A stretch of DNA of 57,389 nucleotides from JBBIND01 sp037444075 (GTDB taxonomy: Bacteria; Acidobacteriota; Terriglobia; Bryobacterales; Bryobacteraceae), in contig JBBIND010000017.1 of the NCBI GenBank assembly GCA_037444075.1, positions 1 to 57,389 of the forward strand, given 5' to 3'. The translations under genes and the position numbers were made by a program. How positions within the stretch are numbered: position 1 is the stretch's first letter; the number at the start of each line of letters is the position of its first letter. Positions 41,283 to 50,316 of the stretch are shown piece by piece. Below the pieces are notes generated by a model. It did no database searches and was not told where the DNA came from. It saw only the letters and a program-made list of their open reading frames with translations.

Positions 41283-44200
41283 ATGAAAACGCTTCGATTC
41301 TTGCTCGTCAGTTTGGCGCTGGTGCTGCCCGCCGTGGCGCAGTCCGAGGCGCGCCTGCTGCGGCATCCCAGCTATTCCAAAGGCAAGGTGGCTTTCAGCT
41401 ACCTGGGGGATATCTGGGTGGCGAACGAGAACGGCGCCAACGTCGACCGGCTCACCGTTCACCGGGCGCGCGACGTCTACCCGCGCTTCTCTCCGGACGG
41501 AGAGTGGATTGCGTTCTCCTCGGACCGTCAGGGCAACCATGACGTTTACGTGATGCCTGCGCGCGGGGGCAAGCCGCGGCAGCTTACGTACAAGAGCTCC
41601 GATGACGTGGTGGTGGGCTGGACGCCGGACGGGCGCAACATCCTCTTCTACTCCACGCGAGCCAAGGGCGCTTTCCCCACGGTGGCGACGCTGTTCCTGG
41701 TCCCGGTGGACGGCGGGCTCGAACAGCCCGTCGAAACGGACTGGGGTTCCGGAGGGAGCTTCTCGCCGGACGGAGCCCGGCTGGCGTTCACGCGGCATCC
41801 GGCGACCTGGTCACGGCAACACTATCGCGGCAGCTACGCGGCGGACCTCTGGGTGATGGACATCGCCACCAGGAAGTCGCGGCATATCGGAGACGGCGAA
41901 TACAAAGGCAACTACCTCTGGCCCATGTATGGGCGCAGCGGCGAGATTTACTTCGTCGCCGACCGCCTGCCGAATGAGAAGAACATCAAGTTCGGCGGTC
42001 CGGAGGTGATGAAGAGCGTCAACAACATCTGGAAGATCTCTGAACGCGGCGGGGCGCCTGTGCAGGTGACGCGGCACACGTCCGGCAGGCTGTTCTTCCC
42101 CAGCATCTCGGCTGACGGGCGGACGATTGTCTACGAGGAGAACTTCGGCTTGTGGAAGCTCGACACCGCCTCCGGGCGCAGCACGCAAATCCGCGTCGAG
42201 ATCCACTCGGACCTGAAGGAAAACGAGGTGGAATTGCGTGCGGTACAAAGCGAGGCGGAGAGCTTTCACCTCTCCCCATCCACGCGGCGCGCTGCCATCT
42301 CTGCCCAAGGAGAGATCTTCACAATTGCCACGGACCGCGGCGAAGTGCAGCGTGTTACGGAGTCCTTCTGGCGCGACCAGAATCCGCGCTGGTCTCCTAA
42401 CGGGAAATGGATTGCTTTTATCTCAGACCGCAGCGGGCGCGAGGAGATCTGGATTGCCGATGAACGCGGACGCAATCTGAAGCAGCTCAGTGATGCCGAT
42501 TGCGACAAGGGTTCCTTCGTGTGGGCTCCGGATTCGACGTCCATCGCCTGGTCAGGCTCGGACCGGCAGCTTCGCCTGGTGAACCTGGAGTCGGGCCAGA
42601 CCCGGGTGCTCGTTACGGGCGAGGCCGGGCCGATTTCCAACCCGCAGTTTTCTCCCGATGGCAAGTGGATTTCCTACTCCAAACCGGACGCCGCGCTGCG
42701 TTCGCACGTCTACGTGCGCGAAGTGGCCAATGGCGCCGAACGCCGGGTGGAGATGGAGAGCTTTCTGACTTCCACCGGCGCCCGCTGGACTGCGGATGGA
42801 AAGAAACTGCTACTGCTGGGCGGGACAGGGGTCGCCTCCATGGCTTCCCTGGCACGCACGCCGATGCAACTCTACAGCGTGGCCCTCGTCCGTCAGGAGA
42901 AGGATCCGGATGACCGTGACGTGGACACCGAAGAACAGGCGCAGGCTTCCACCGAATCTGCGCGCCGAGGCCCCGGGCAGGGAGGCGCCGGCGCAGGCAC
43001 CGACAAGGTCGACGTCAAGATCGATTGGGACGGCATCGACCGGCGCATGAGGCAGCTTACGCGCCTGGCGAGCGGAGTGATCTCCGTGGTTCCGGCTCCG
43101 GACAGCCGGACCTATGCGCTGGTTGCCATGGGCGGCGGCGAAGAAGGCGGCGGTGGTCCGGCGCTTTACACGATTGGCGACGACGGTTCGCGCCTGACGC
43201 TGGTAGCTCGCGCGGGAGGAGCCGGCGGAGGTCAGGGACCGCCCCCCGGCATGGGAGGTTTTGGCGGCGGGCTCGAACCGCAGTGGGCGCGTGACAGCCG
43301 TAGCCTGTATTACCAGATGGGGCCGGGTATCTACACGGTAGCGGTGCCTGCGCCACCGTCCGGAGAGGGCGGTGGAGCCGCAGCCGCAGGCGCGCGAATG
43401 GGCGCGCGTCCAACGGGAGAGCCCGCCACTACAGCTAGCCCTGGCTCAGCCACACCGCGGCGCATTTCCTTCACCATACGCCTCGAAGTGGATCGCGCTT
43501 TGGAACGGAGGCAGGTATTCGAGGAAGCGTGGCGGGTGATGAAGTACCGCTTCTACGACCAGGCCATGCATGGCGTTGACTGGCCTGCGATGAAGGAGCT
43601 CTATCAGCCTCTGCTGACGTATGTAGGCGACTCCGAGGAATTGCGCTCGGTCATCATGCAGATGATCGGCGAGTTGAACGCTTCCCATACGGGCGTATCG
43701 GGAGGTGGAGGGGGCGAGCCGCGCGCGGCGCAGACGCGCTACCCGGGTTTTGATCTCGAACCGGATGCGTCGGGCTACTACCGCGTTTCGCACATCTACA
43801 AGCGCGGTCCGGCTGACCGCGATTTCGTGAAGATCGAAACGGGGAACTTCATATTGGCCGTGAACGGCAAAGAGCTCAAGACGCCGGAGAACTACTGGAG
43901 GCTGTTCAACCTGCTTCCGGGCCGCAAGCTTGAATTCCAGGTGAACTCGCAACCGCGCACGGAAGGCGCCTGGACGGCTACCGTGGAACCCATCAGCGCC
44001 GGCGCGCAAGCCGACCTGGACTATGAACGCTGGGTGGCTAGCCGCAAGGCCATGGTGGACCGCCTGTCCGGCGGGAAGATCGGTTATCTGCACATCCGGG
44101 CGATGAATGCCCCGTCGCTACAGCGCTTCCAGAGGGACCTGGTGGAGAACCAGGACAAGCAGGCGCTCATCATCGACCAGCGCTTCAACGGAGGCGGCGG

Positions 44201-44651
44201 GATCGACCAGGAACTGCTGCAAATCCTGAACCAGAGGATTCGATATCAAACCTACCGGCGCCGTGATTCCATCGAAATGCCGCGGCCGGTGCATACCTTC
44301 TACGGACCTATGGTCGTCCTGCAAAATGAGCGGTCTGCCAGCAACGCCGAGATGTTCCCGGATGGCTTCCGCAGGTTGGGACTCGGCAAGGTGATCGGCG
44401 TGCCGACGCTGGGCGCGGTGATCGGGACGGGTTCCTACAGGCTGATGGACGGCTCAACGATCCGCACGCCCGGAGTGGGCGTGTACACGGCACAGGGCGA
44501 GAACATGGAGAACTTCGGTGTGCCGCCGGATATCTACGTGGACAACACGCCGGAAGATTTCCTGGCCGGACGTGACCGGCAGATCGAGAAGGCCGTGGAA
44601 GTCCTGAGTGCGGACATCAAGGCCGCTGCCGCCAAGCCGAAAGCGAAGTAA
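41283..44651 (+). CDS. Tricorn-like secreted serine protease
   Basis: A 1122-residue exported protein (signal peptide LRFLLVSLALVLPAVAQ). Residues about 25-640 are PD40/TolB-like beta-propeller repeats (FSPDGEWIAFSSDRQGNHDV, WTPDGRNILFYSTR, FSPDGARLAFTRHP, WSPNGKWIAFISDRSGREEI, FSPDGKWISYSKPD). Residues about 570-730 contain Gly/Ala/Pro-rich linkers (GGGEEGGGG, GGAGGGQGPP, GGGAAAAGAR). Then a tricorn C1-like helix region, a PDZ domain (about 850-910) and an S41 catalytic domain with GKIGYLHIRAMN, LIIDQRFNGGGGID and SASNAEMF (nucleophile Ser about 1020). This is the tricorn order propeller-propeller-C1-PDZ-C2. It would degrade peptides in the periplasm. Preceded by a 178-base gap after the GH43-like gene. 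Confidence 0.93.
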   Translation: MKTLRFLLVSLALVLPAVAQSEARLLRHPSYSKGKVAFSYLGDIWVANENGANVDRLTVHRARDVYPRFSPDGEWIAFSSDRQGNHDVYVMPARGGKPRQLTYKSSDDVVVGWTPDGRNILFYSTRAKGAFPTVATLFLVPVDGGLEQPVETDWGSGGSFSPDGARLAFTRHPATWSRQHYRGSYAADLWVMDIATRKSRHIGDGEYKGNYLWPMYGRSGEIYFVADRLPNEKNIKFGGPEVMKSVNNIWKISERGGAPVQVTRHTSGRLFFPSISADGRTIVYEENFGLWKLDTASGRSTQIRVEIHSDLKENEVELRAVQSEAESFHLSPSTRRAAISAQGEIFTIATDRGEVQRVTESFWRDQNPRWSPNGKWIAFISDRSGREEIWIADERGRNLKQLSDADCDKGSFVWAPDSTSIAWSGSDRQLRLVNLESGQTRVLVTGEAGPISNPQFSPDGKWISYSKPDAALRSHVYVREVANGAERRVEMESFLTSTGARWTADGKKLLLLGGTGVASMASLARTPMQLYSVALVRQEKDPDDRDVDTEEQAQASTESARRGPGQGGAGAGTDKVDVKIDWDGIDRRMRQLTRLASGVISVVPAPDSRTYALVAMGGGEEGGGGPALYTIGDDGSRLTLVARAGGAGGGQGPPPGMGGFGGGLEPQWARDSRSLYYQMGPGIYTVAVPAPPSGEGGGAAAAGARMGARPTGEPATTASPGSATPRRISFTIRLEVDRALERRQVFEEAWRVMKYRFYDQAMHGVDWPAMKELYQPLLTYVGDSEELRSVIMQMIGELNASHTGVSGGGGGEPRAAQTRYPGFDLEPDASGYYRVSHIYKRGPADRDFVKIETGNFILAVNGKELKTPENYWRLFNLLPGRKLEFQVNSQPRTEGAWTATVEPISAGAQADLDYERWVASRKAMVDRLSGGKIGYLHIRAMNAPSLQRFQRDLVENQDKQALIIDQRFNGGGGIDQELLQILNQRIRYQTYRRRDSIEMPRPVHTFYGPMVVLQNERSASNAEMFPDGFRRLGLGKVIGVPTLGAVIGTGSYRLMDGSTIRTPGVGVYTAQGENMENFGVPPDIYVDNTPEDFLAGRDRQIEKAVEVLSADIKAAAAKPKAK

Positions 44652-44694
44652 GATCAGTCCGCGCTTATAGCCGCAGACCGCGGAGTGCAACACG

Positions 44695-44734
44695 GCTATT
44701 CCGCGCGCCAGAAGAGGCGGAAGGAAGGCCGCCT
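44695..44734. repeat. 40-base direct repeat, copy 1
   Basis: A 40-base block starting GCTATTCCGCGCGCC is repeated at 48117-48156 with 39 of 40 matches. In both places, on the minus strand, it encodes the peptide end PSFRLFWRAE followed by a stop. The CotH gene lies between the two copies. Confidence 0.9.
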
Positions 44735-44848
44735 TTCGGTGAACACTGCCGCGAGCAAGCCACAGGATTCCTGATATCAGGGATAAGCCTGCTGGTTCGC
44801 TGAAATAGGGAACATCGGGGACGTCGGAAGGGAATTAAAGTCGAACAT
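44696..44848 (-). pseudogene. Decayed, internally deleted copy of the membrane glycosyltransferase-like gene
   Basis: On the minus strand this stretch reads MFDFNSLPTSPMFPISANQQ, then AYP, a TGA, YQESCGLLAAVFTERRPSFR and LFWRAE*. It aligns with two separated parts of the intact protein at 48118-50139: the internal LPPSMIATIRANQQAYPEDQ and WSWGSLAAV, then directly the C-terminal PSFRLFWRAE. So it is a paralog remnant carrying an in-frame stop and a large internal deletion. Nucleotide similarity supports this (for example GCGAACCAGCA shared exactly). Confidence 0.75.
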
Positions 44849-45016
44849 CTTATTCCCATGCGGAGTATGTTCGACTTAAGCCGTTGGGCTGGAAGGACAA
44901 ACAGTCGGCGGGCGACGCTCAGCGCGATGGCTCCTGCTCGAACACACGGGCGGGCACGGTCAATTCCGCAGAGAGTTCATACCGCAACTTCCCTCCCGGC
45001 AGCGGGTTTTGCGAGT

Positions 45017-47950
45017 ATGAGGTCAATCTTCCTTCTGCTCGGCACAGTCTGCCTACTGGTTCCGGCGTCCGCAGCGGATCAAGCAGCCTCGTTCTTCGAT
45101 GACTCGGCGGTGCGAGAAATTCGCCTGTATTTCAACGACCCGAACTGGTACAACGTCCTGTTCCAATCCCACAGTCGCGATCCGGAGGATCCTTACTTTC
45201 CGGCGCGCTTTCAGTATGGCTCAAGCGTGCTGCCTCAGATCGGCGCCCGCTTCAAGGGTAACTCGTCGTTTCGGCGCAACGGCGTGAAGAAGCCCTTCAA
45301 ACTCGATTTCAATAAGTACGACCGCAACGCTCACTTTTTGGGGCTCAAGAAGCTGAACCTGCACAACGGCGACATTCAACCGGCCATGCTGCACGAAAAG
45401 ATGTTTCTCGAGTTCGCCGGGAAATATGTGGCGGCTTTGCGGTCCGTGCACGTCCGCCTGTACGTCAATGATGTCTACTACGGCCTATATCTGGCCGTGG
45501 AACAGCCCGATAAGACCATGATGCAAAGCCGGTTCGGGAGCGACGAAGACGGCAACCTGTACGAAGCGGGTGAAAGCGTGCAGGCAAACATGAGTTACTT
45601 GGGAACAAACCCGGCTTCTTACTACACACGTTACGAACTGAAGACGAATGAAAGCGCCAATGATTACTCCGGGCTGATTAGAATGCTGGATGTGCTCAAC
45701 AACTCGCCCACGGCGGAATTACCGGCACGGCTTGAGCCGCTCATGGACATCGAAAACGTGTTGCATGGCATGGCGCTGAACGCGTTGTTCACCAACCTTG
45801 AATCCTACCTGGGCTCTGCCGGCGAGTATTTCCTCTACCAGCGCTCCCGCGACAACCGCTTTGTGCATATCCACTGGGACACCAACGAGACTTTCGGCAG
45901 CACCGGAGACGGGACGACGCGCCTAGCTAATCCGTTCACTATGGATCCGTTCTGGCTGCCCACGGCTGCCCCGGGCGGGGGGCCGGGCGGCGGCGGCGCG
46001 GCCTCAAATGCCCGCCCGCTGCTGGAGAAGCTATGGGCAGTCGACATCTATAAGCGGGTGTACCTGCGCATGCTGGCGCGCTTCCTGCGCGAAGGATTTG
46101 ACGAGCGGACATTCGCTTCTCGCGCGCAGGAGGTAGCAGGAAGAATCCGTGCGGACTTCGCCGCCGACCCCAACAAGGCGTTCACCATGGCTCAGTTTGA
46201 AAACTCGCTGAACGACCAAATGAACGTCAGCAATGTGACGGTGTACGCCTTGCGCCAATTCGTGCGCGAGCGCAACGCCTACCTGCGCCCGCTGTTGAAC
46301 GCGCAGGCACGAGCTTCCGACGTCCGCTTGAATGAGTTGGTGACGGCCAACAGCGGCGCGCAGAGAGACGAAGCCGGCGACGCCGACCCCTGGGTGGAGC
46401 TGCACAACCTGGGACCCGGACCGGTGGCCACCAACGGTTGCTATCTCTCCGACGACCCGGCCAACCCCACCAAGTGGGCGCTGCCGGCGCGGACGCTGGC
46501 GGACGGAGACTTCATGGTCATCTGGCTGGACGCTGAGCCGGGTGAGGGCCCGAACCACGCGACCTTTCGCCCCGCAGCGGGCGGCGGCACGCTGTACTTG
46601 TTTTCGAGCGTGGTAGGCACGCAAACCCCGTTGGACAGCGTGCGTTACGGGGCGCTGGCCACGGGCGTCTCCTACTCCAGGACCGGCTACTACGGCAACG
46701 AGTGGAGCCTCAGCGCCACAGCTACGCCGGGTGCGGCGAACGTCGTGACGGCAGCCGCTGCGACTCCGGCAGTCAGCAGCGGCAACGGCAGGCTGCTGGT
46801 CAATGAGTTCATGGCGGATAACGACAGTGCTTTTGAAGATCCCGACGAGAAAGGGGCCTTTGAAGACTGGTTCGAGGTCTACAACCCGGGATCCGCGGCC
46901 GTCGACATGAGCGGTATGTACATCAGCGACAGCCTGAATAACCCTACCAAGTGGCAAGTCCCCGCGGGCGTCGTCATCCCCGCCAGGGGATACCTGGTAT
47001 TCATGGCCGACGGGGAGACCGCGCAAGGCAGCCGCCACACGAGTTGGTCTCTGAGCCGCGACGGCGAGAGCATCAGCATCTATGAGAGCGACGGCAGGAC
47101 CCTTGTCGACTCGATCGTCTTTGGTCCGCAGCGTACCGACGTCGCGATGGGGCGCACCACCGACGGCGGCGCCACGTGGAGCCTGTTCACGCCGCCCACG
47201 CCCGGCGCGCCGAACGCCAACCCGGTGGCCAATTGGGTGACCAACGCAGCCGGTTTCCAGGTGGCCCCGCTCGCGCCGGATTCCATCGCGAGCGCTTTCA
47301 TCCAAGGCATTGCCACCGGCACTACAGTGGCGCCGTCCGGTGCACTGCCCACCTCACTCGGCGGCGTCAGCGTGACGGTAACAGACAGCCGCGGGGTGGG
47401 GCGCCCGGCGGCGCTGTACTTCGTTTCGCCGAACCAGCTCAATTTCGTTGTCCCCGCAGACACCGCGACCGGGAAGGCCCGTTTCGGCGCCCGCCGTCAG
47501 GACGGCAGCACGGTGACGGGCGACTTGCTGATCACCAGAACTGCGGCGGGGCTGTTCTCAGCGAACGCAGACGGCGCCGGTGTTGGTTTGATCGCCGCAG
47601 TACGTTCCGACGCTCAGGGCAGGCAAACTTGGGCGCCCGTGTATCAGTACGACACTGCTTCGCGGAAGACCGTAGCCGTTCCAATAAGCTTGGGCGGCGA
47701 GAATGACCAGGTGTTCCTGGTTGCTTACGCGACAGGTGTGCGCAACACGCGAGCGTTGGCCAATGTCACGGTGCAAGTGGGCGGCGTCAGCGTTCCAGTG
47801 ACCTATGCTGGGGCGCAGAGCGAATTTGCCGGTTTTGACCAACTCAACATCGGCCCGCTGCCCCGCTCGCTCGCCGGGAGGGGCGAGGTCGCCGTGCTGG
47901 TCACCGTCGAGAGCGACCGTGCCAACACGGTCAACCTGAGTATCCAATAG
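45017..47950 (+). CDS. Secreted CotH-like protein with two lamin-tail domains and a Solibacter-type C-terminal domain
   Basis: A 977-residue exported protein from ATG 45017 (signal peptide SIFLLLGTVCLLVPASAAD). Residues about 28-430 are CotH kinase-like: REIRLYFNDPNWYNVLFQSH, IGARFKGNSSFRRNGVKKPF, LKKLNLHNGDIQPAMLHEKM, YYGLYLAVEQPDK and FVHIHWDTNETFGS. Two lamin-tail (LTD) domains follow, about 436-575 (RLNELVTANSGAQRDEAGDA, PWVELHNLG) and 591-730 (LLVNEFMADNDSAFEDPDEK, WFEVYNPGS). Residues about 743-977 (NAAGFQVAPLAPDSIASAFI, LYFVSPNQLNFVVPADTA, and the end) match the TIGR03437-type domain abundant in Solibacter. Probably a cell-surface or secreted phosphotransferase/scaffold; the function of CotH homologs outside spores is not established. 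Confidence 0.92.
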   Translation: MRSIFLLLGTVCLLVPASAADQAASFFDDSAVREIRLYFNDPNWYNVLFQSHSRDPEDPYFPARFQYGSSVLPQIGARFKGNSSFRRNGVKKPFKLDFNKYDRNAHFLGLKKLNLHNGDIQPAMLHEKMFLEFAGKYVAALRSVHVRLYVNDVYYGLYLAVEQPDKTMMQSRFGSDEDGNLYEAGESVQANMSYLGTNPASYYTRYELKTNESANDYSGLIRMLDVLNNSPTAELPARLEPLMDIENVLHGMALNALFTNLESYLGSAGEYFLYQRSRDNRFVHIHWDTNETFGSTGDGTTRLANPFTMDPFWLPTAAPGGGPGGGGAASNARPLLEKLWAVDIYKRVYLRMLARFLREGFDERTFASRAQEVAGRIRADFAADPNKAFTMAQFENSLNDQMNVSNVTVYALRQFVRERNAYLRPLLNAQARASDVRLNELVTANSGAQRDEAGDADPWVELHNLGPGPVATNGCYLSDDPANPTKWALPARTLADGDFMVIWLDAEPGEGPNHATFRPAAGGGTLYLFSSVVGTQTPLDSVRYGALATGVSYSRTGYYGNEWSLSATATPGAANVVTAAAATPAVSSGNGRLLVNEFMADNDSAFEDPDEKGAFEDWFEVYNPGSAAVDMSGMYISDSLNNPTKWQVPAGVVIPARGYLVFMADGETAQGSRHTSWSLSRDGESISIYESDGRTLVDSIVFGPQRTDVAMGRTTDGGATWSLFTPPTPGAPNANPVANWVTNAAGFQVAPLAPDSIASAFIQGIATGTTVAPSGALPTSLGGVSVTVTDSRGVGRPAALYFVSPNQLNFVVPADTATGKARFGARRQDGSTVTGDLLITRTAAGLFSANADGAGVGLIAAVRSDAQGRQTWAPVYQYDTASRKTVAVPISLGGENDQVFLVAYATGVRNTRALANVTVQVGGVSVPVTYAGAQSEFAGFDQLNIGPLPRSLAGRGEVAVLVTVESDRANTVNLSIQ

Positions 47951-47959
47951 GAGCCCGGC

Positions 47960-48116
47960 TCAAGCGACGCGGACGCGCACAGGGACGCTTTCACGGAAGC
48001 TGGCGGAGTCGATCCGGGCTTCCTGGTGCAGGGCCTCGAACGCGAGACTCTGCACCAGCGAGGCGGCCCGCCCGGCGAAAGCCTGCGCTCGAAGTGGCCG
48101 ACCCGAGTGAAACCAC
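47960..48116 (-). pseudogene. Possible gene remnant after the membrane protein gene
   Basis: Between the stop of the membrane protein (48118) and the CotH stop, one minus-strand frame runs open to a TGA at 47960-47962 and ends AQAFAGRAASLVQSLAFEAL, HQEARIDSASFRESVPVRVR, VA. It has strong G/C at third codon positions like real genes here, but no start codon after the upstream stop. It looks like the 3' end of another gene. I cannot assign a family. Confidence 0.35.
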
Positions 48117-48156
48117 GCTATTCCGCGCGCCAGAAGAGGCGGAAGGAAGGCTGCCT
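48117..48156. repeat. 40-base direct repeat, copy 2
   Basis: Second copy of the block at 44695-44734 (39 of 40 identical). Here it is the 3' end of the intact membrane glycosyltransferase-like gene. Confidence 0.9.
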
Positions 48157-50139
48157 CGCCAGGCGCAAGGCCGAGTAACTGAGAACACCGAGCAAAGTCA
48201 GCAGGCTCAGCAGCCGGGCGAGGCGGTATTCCCAGCCGCCATCGTAGGTCATCTCAATAGCGCAATGTCCGTCGCACTCCGGCCGGACCACGAGGAAGCC
48301 GAGGCCGTCGCGGGATACTTTGGCCGGCAGACCATTGGCTTGTGCATGCCAGCCGCGGTGATAGGCGGTTTGCAGCGAAACCACCTGGCCTTCATGCACC
48401 GTGGTTTCGATGTGGATGCGGCGCGATCCCTTCCAGTGCATTGACGCCTCTGGCATACCCGGATCATCGAGCGCGCTCACGTACTTACGCAGTTCATGCA
48501 GCGGTAAAGACGGACCTGAACCCGGGTCAGGCACGGCTGCCTCGGGAATCACGCGGGCGAGCGAGGTGCTGCGTTGGGGTACACGGTAAATGGTCACATC
48601 GTCTTCCCGCCAGGCGACCGGGAGCAGGCCTTCGAACTTCCGCGGGTCGGAGTATGGCTTCCAGAACTCCGAGCTTCTGGGGCCGCACACGGTAACCGCG
48701 TGGACGCCGAAAGCCTTCAACCAAAGGACCGAGATGGCTGCTTCGTCTGGCCCTCGGCTCGTAAGAACGTTGTTCATGGCGGCTTGTTGGTTCGGGTTGG
48801 GCGTGGTGGAGTAAGAGGCGCCGGAAAGCTGCGGCGTATCGCTGAAGACGTTGAACCATTGCGCGATGGAACCGGGCACCATCACGCGCAGCCCGGGCAT
48901 GTTGAGATCCACCCACTTTGCCACGCGGTATTCGATGTGCCGCGTGATGTCCACCGGATAGACGGTCAGCCTGGCGTCACGCCTGTGGTTCACCACCAGC
49001 CAGGCGGCAGCGGAGAGGAGGACGATGCACGTGATGAGTTTGGCGCTGCGGGGCAGGCTTTCGACAATCGGCCGCGCCAGAAAGACGAAGGCCAACGCGA
49101 GCCCCATGGCCATTTCGGGTTGATAGCGCCTTGCCTGGGGAAGAAAGTGCAGCCCTGCAAATACTTCGAGGAGCGGAATCATGCTGGCTATATAGGCGAA
49201 CAGCACGAAGAAGCGCAGTGCCCGGTCCTGTGTCCATCGGCGCAGGATAAACCATAGGATGGACCATCCCACAGCCACGATGAGCACCGCCGCAAGCGAG
49301 CCCCAGGACCATTGGTCCTCAGGATAGGCTTGCTGGTTCGCCCGAATAGTCGCTATCATGGACGGGGGAAGGAACGGCGAGATCACAAGGTAGGAAAGGC
49401 AGCCTATGGCTCCCGTGATGAGTATGTTGGACCTCAGCCTCTGGACGGGAAGAACAAAGAGGAGACACACGACGCTCAACGCAATGGCTACAGCCCCGAA
49501 AACGCTGGCGGACACGGTCAACACCATGGAAACACCTGCGCCCAGATAGTAAATAGGCCGGCGCCTTTCGAGTGACAGCCACAGAAACAAAATGACCAGT
49601 GGGAGAAAGCACAAAGCCGCCTCGTGAGGCGTGTCGTCCCAAACAGCCATCGTGTACAGGCGATGATTGGTCCAAAGCAAGTCCGGATTGAAACCGGTTT
49701 CTGCAAGCACCGCCCGGGCTGGCGATGTCAGCGAGTAGACGAGTGCGGCGGAAAAGCTGTAGCCGGGAGCACGCGTCGCCCACCAAGCCAGGAGAAACAG
49801 AGTCAGCGGACCCAGGCAGTAGACGACTCCCGTAACTGCGTTGAAGGCGCGCGGCGGCGACCACTGTGCCAGTTTCGCGACGAACGCGGTGGAGCCCGGC
49901 ACCAAGGGCATGTAGGTGTGCTCGAACGGCATCCCACCGTCGTGGACAGCCCACCAGGCAGGCTGGAACCAATGCTCCTCTGCCAGGCGCGCCATCGTAA
50001 TCCAAAGTCCCTGAATAGAGTTGGTGCGCCCGGTGTACTCAACAAGAAAGAGATCGCGGCCAATGTAGGCGTTCACCGAAAGCAGCACCGCCAGATAGCC
50101 CGCTGCCGCCCATCGCTTATAAGAAGGTCTCAAGCCCAC
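48118..50139 (-). CDS. Multi-pass membrane glycosyltransferase-like protein
   Basis: A 673-residue integral membrane protein (from GTG 50139). About ten to twelve hydrophobic segments lie in residues 10-420 (WAAAGYLAVLLSVNAYIG, VVYCLGPLTLFLLAWWATRA, YYLGAGVSMVLTVSASVFGA, ILITGAIGCLSYLVISPFL, LAAVLIVAVGWSILWFIL, and so on). An early loop has acidic/His residues (WWAVHDGGMPFEHTYMPLVPG) as in GT-C-type enzymes. The C-terminal ~220 residues are a periplasmic domain with TAYHRGWHAQANGLPAKVS, as in YfhO/PTPS-related membrane proteins, and a last TM segment (LLSLLTLLGVLSYSALRLA). The likely role is transfer of a lipid-linked sugar, by inference from architecture only. A paralog remnant sits at 44696-44848. 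The open frame extends 61 codons upstream of the GTG but lacks a good start signal. Confidence 0.8.
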   Translation of the reverse strand: MGLRPSYKRWAAAGYLAVLLSVNAYIGRDLFLVEYTGRTNSIQGLWITMARLAEEHWFQPAWWAVHDGGMPFEHTYMPLVPGSTAFVAKLAQWSPPRAFNAVTGVVYCLGPLTLFLLAWWATRAPGYSFSAALVYSLTSPARAVLAETGFNPDLLWTNHRLYTMAVWDDTPHEAALCFLPLVILFLWLSLERRRPIYYLGAGVSMVLTVSASVFGAVAIALSVVCLLFVLPVQRLRSNILITGAIGCLSYLVISPFLPPSMIATIRANQQAYPEDQWSWGSLAAVLIVAVGWSILWFILRRWTQDRALRFFVLFAYIASMIPLLEVFAGLHFLPQARRYQPEMAMGLALAFVFLARPIVESLPRSAKLITCIVLLSAAAWLVVNHRRDARLTVYPVDITRHIEYRVAKWVDLNMPGLRVMVPGSIAQWFNVFSDTPQLSGASYSTTPNPNQQAAMNNVLTSRGPDEAAISVLWLKAFGVHAVTVCGPRSSEFWKPYSDPRKFEGLLPVAWREDDVTIYRVPQRSTSLARVIPEAAVPDPGSGPSLPLHELRKYVSALDDPGMPEASMHWKGSRRIHIETTVHEGQVVSLQTAYHRGWHAQANGLPAKVSRDGLGFLVVRPECDGHCAIEMTYDGGWEYRLARLLSLLTLLGVLSYSALRLARQPSFRLFWRAE

Positions 50140-50269
50140 GATTATATGTATCCCCGGTCCCTCCGGCTGACCCGGCGTGGTGCGTGGCGGCGGGCATACG
50201 GGAGCTAGAAAGGCACGCCCGGGGAAGGGAATCGGAGTCGTCGAGTAGCGCGCTTTGGGGGTCCGTTTT

Positions 50270-50316
50270 TCCGCAAGAAGACTGTGACTCCGCAAGCAGG
50301 ACTCCGCAAGAAGACT
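50270..50316. repeat. Short direct repeats TCCGCAAG
   Basis: TCCGCAAGAAGACT (50270-50283), TCCGCAAGCAGG (50289-50300) and TCCGCAAGAAGACT (50303-50316) lie in a row, with the core TCCGCAAG at spacings 19 and 14. The last copy runs into the TTGACA box at 50316. They could be regulator sites or slippage products. Confidence 0.55.

Larger units (their letters stand above)
44652..45016. other. Patchwork intergenic region
   Basis: 365 bases between the tricorn-like and CotH genes. It holds a minus-strand gene remnant (44696-44848), a 12-base palindrome CCTGATATCAGG (44770-44781) inside it, and a perfect 11-base inverted repeat AAGTCGAACAT/ATGTTCGACTT (44838-44848 and 44867-44877, 18-base loop). 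From 44880 to 45016 I see nothing besides the open upstream extension of the CotH frame. No clear promoter is visible. Confidence 0.6.

Noticed and set aside
44652..45016. Longer upstream start for the CotH protein (frame open from 44858)
   Set aside because: The signal peptide begins at the ATG 45017; the upstream extension has no hydrophobic core and runs into the gene remnant region.
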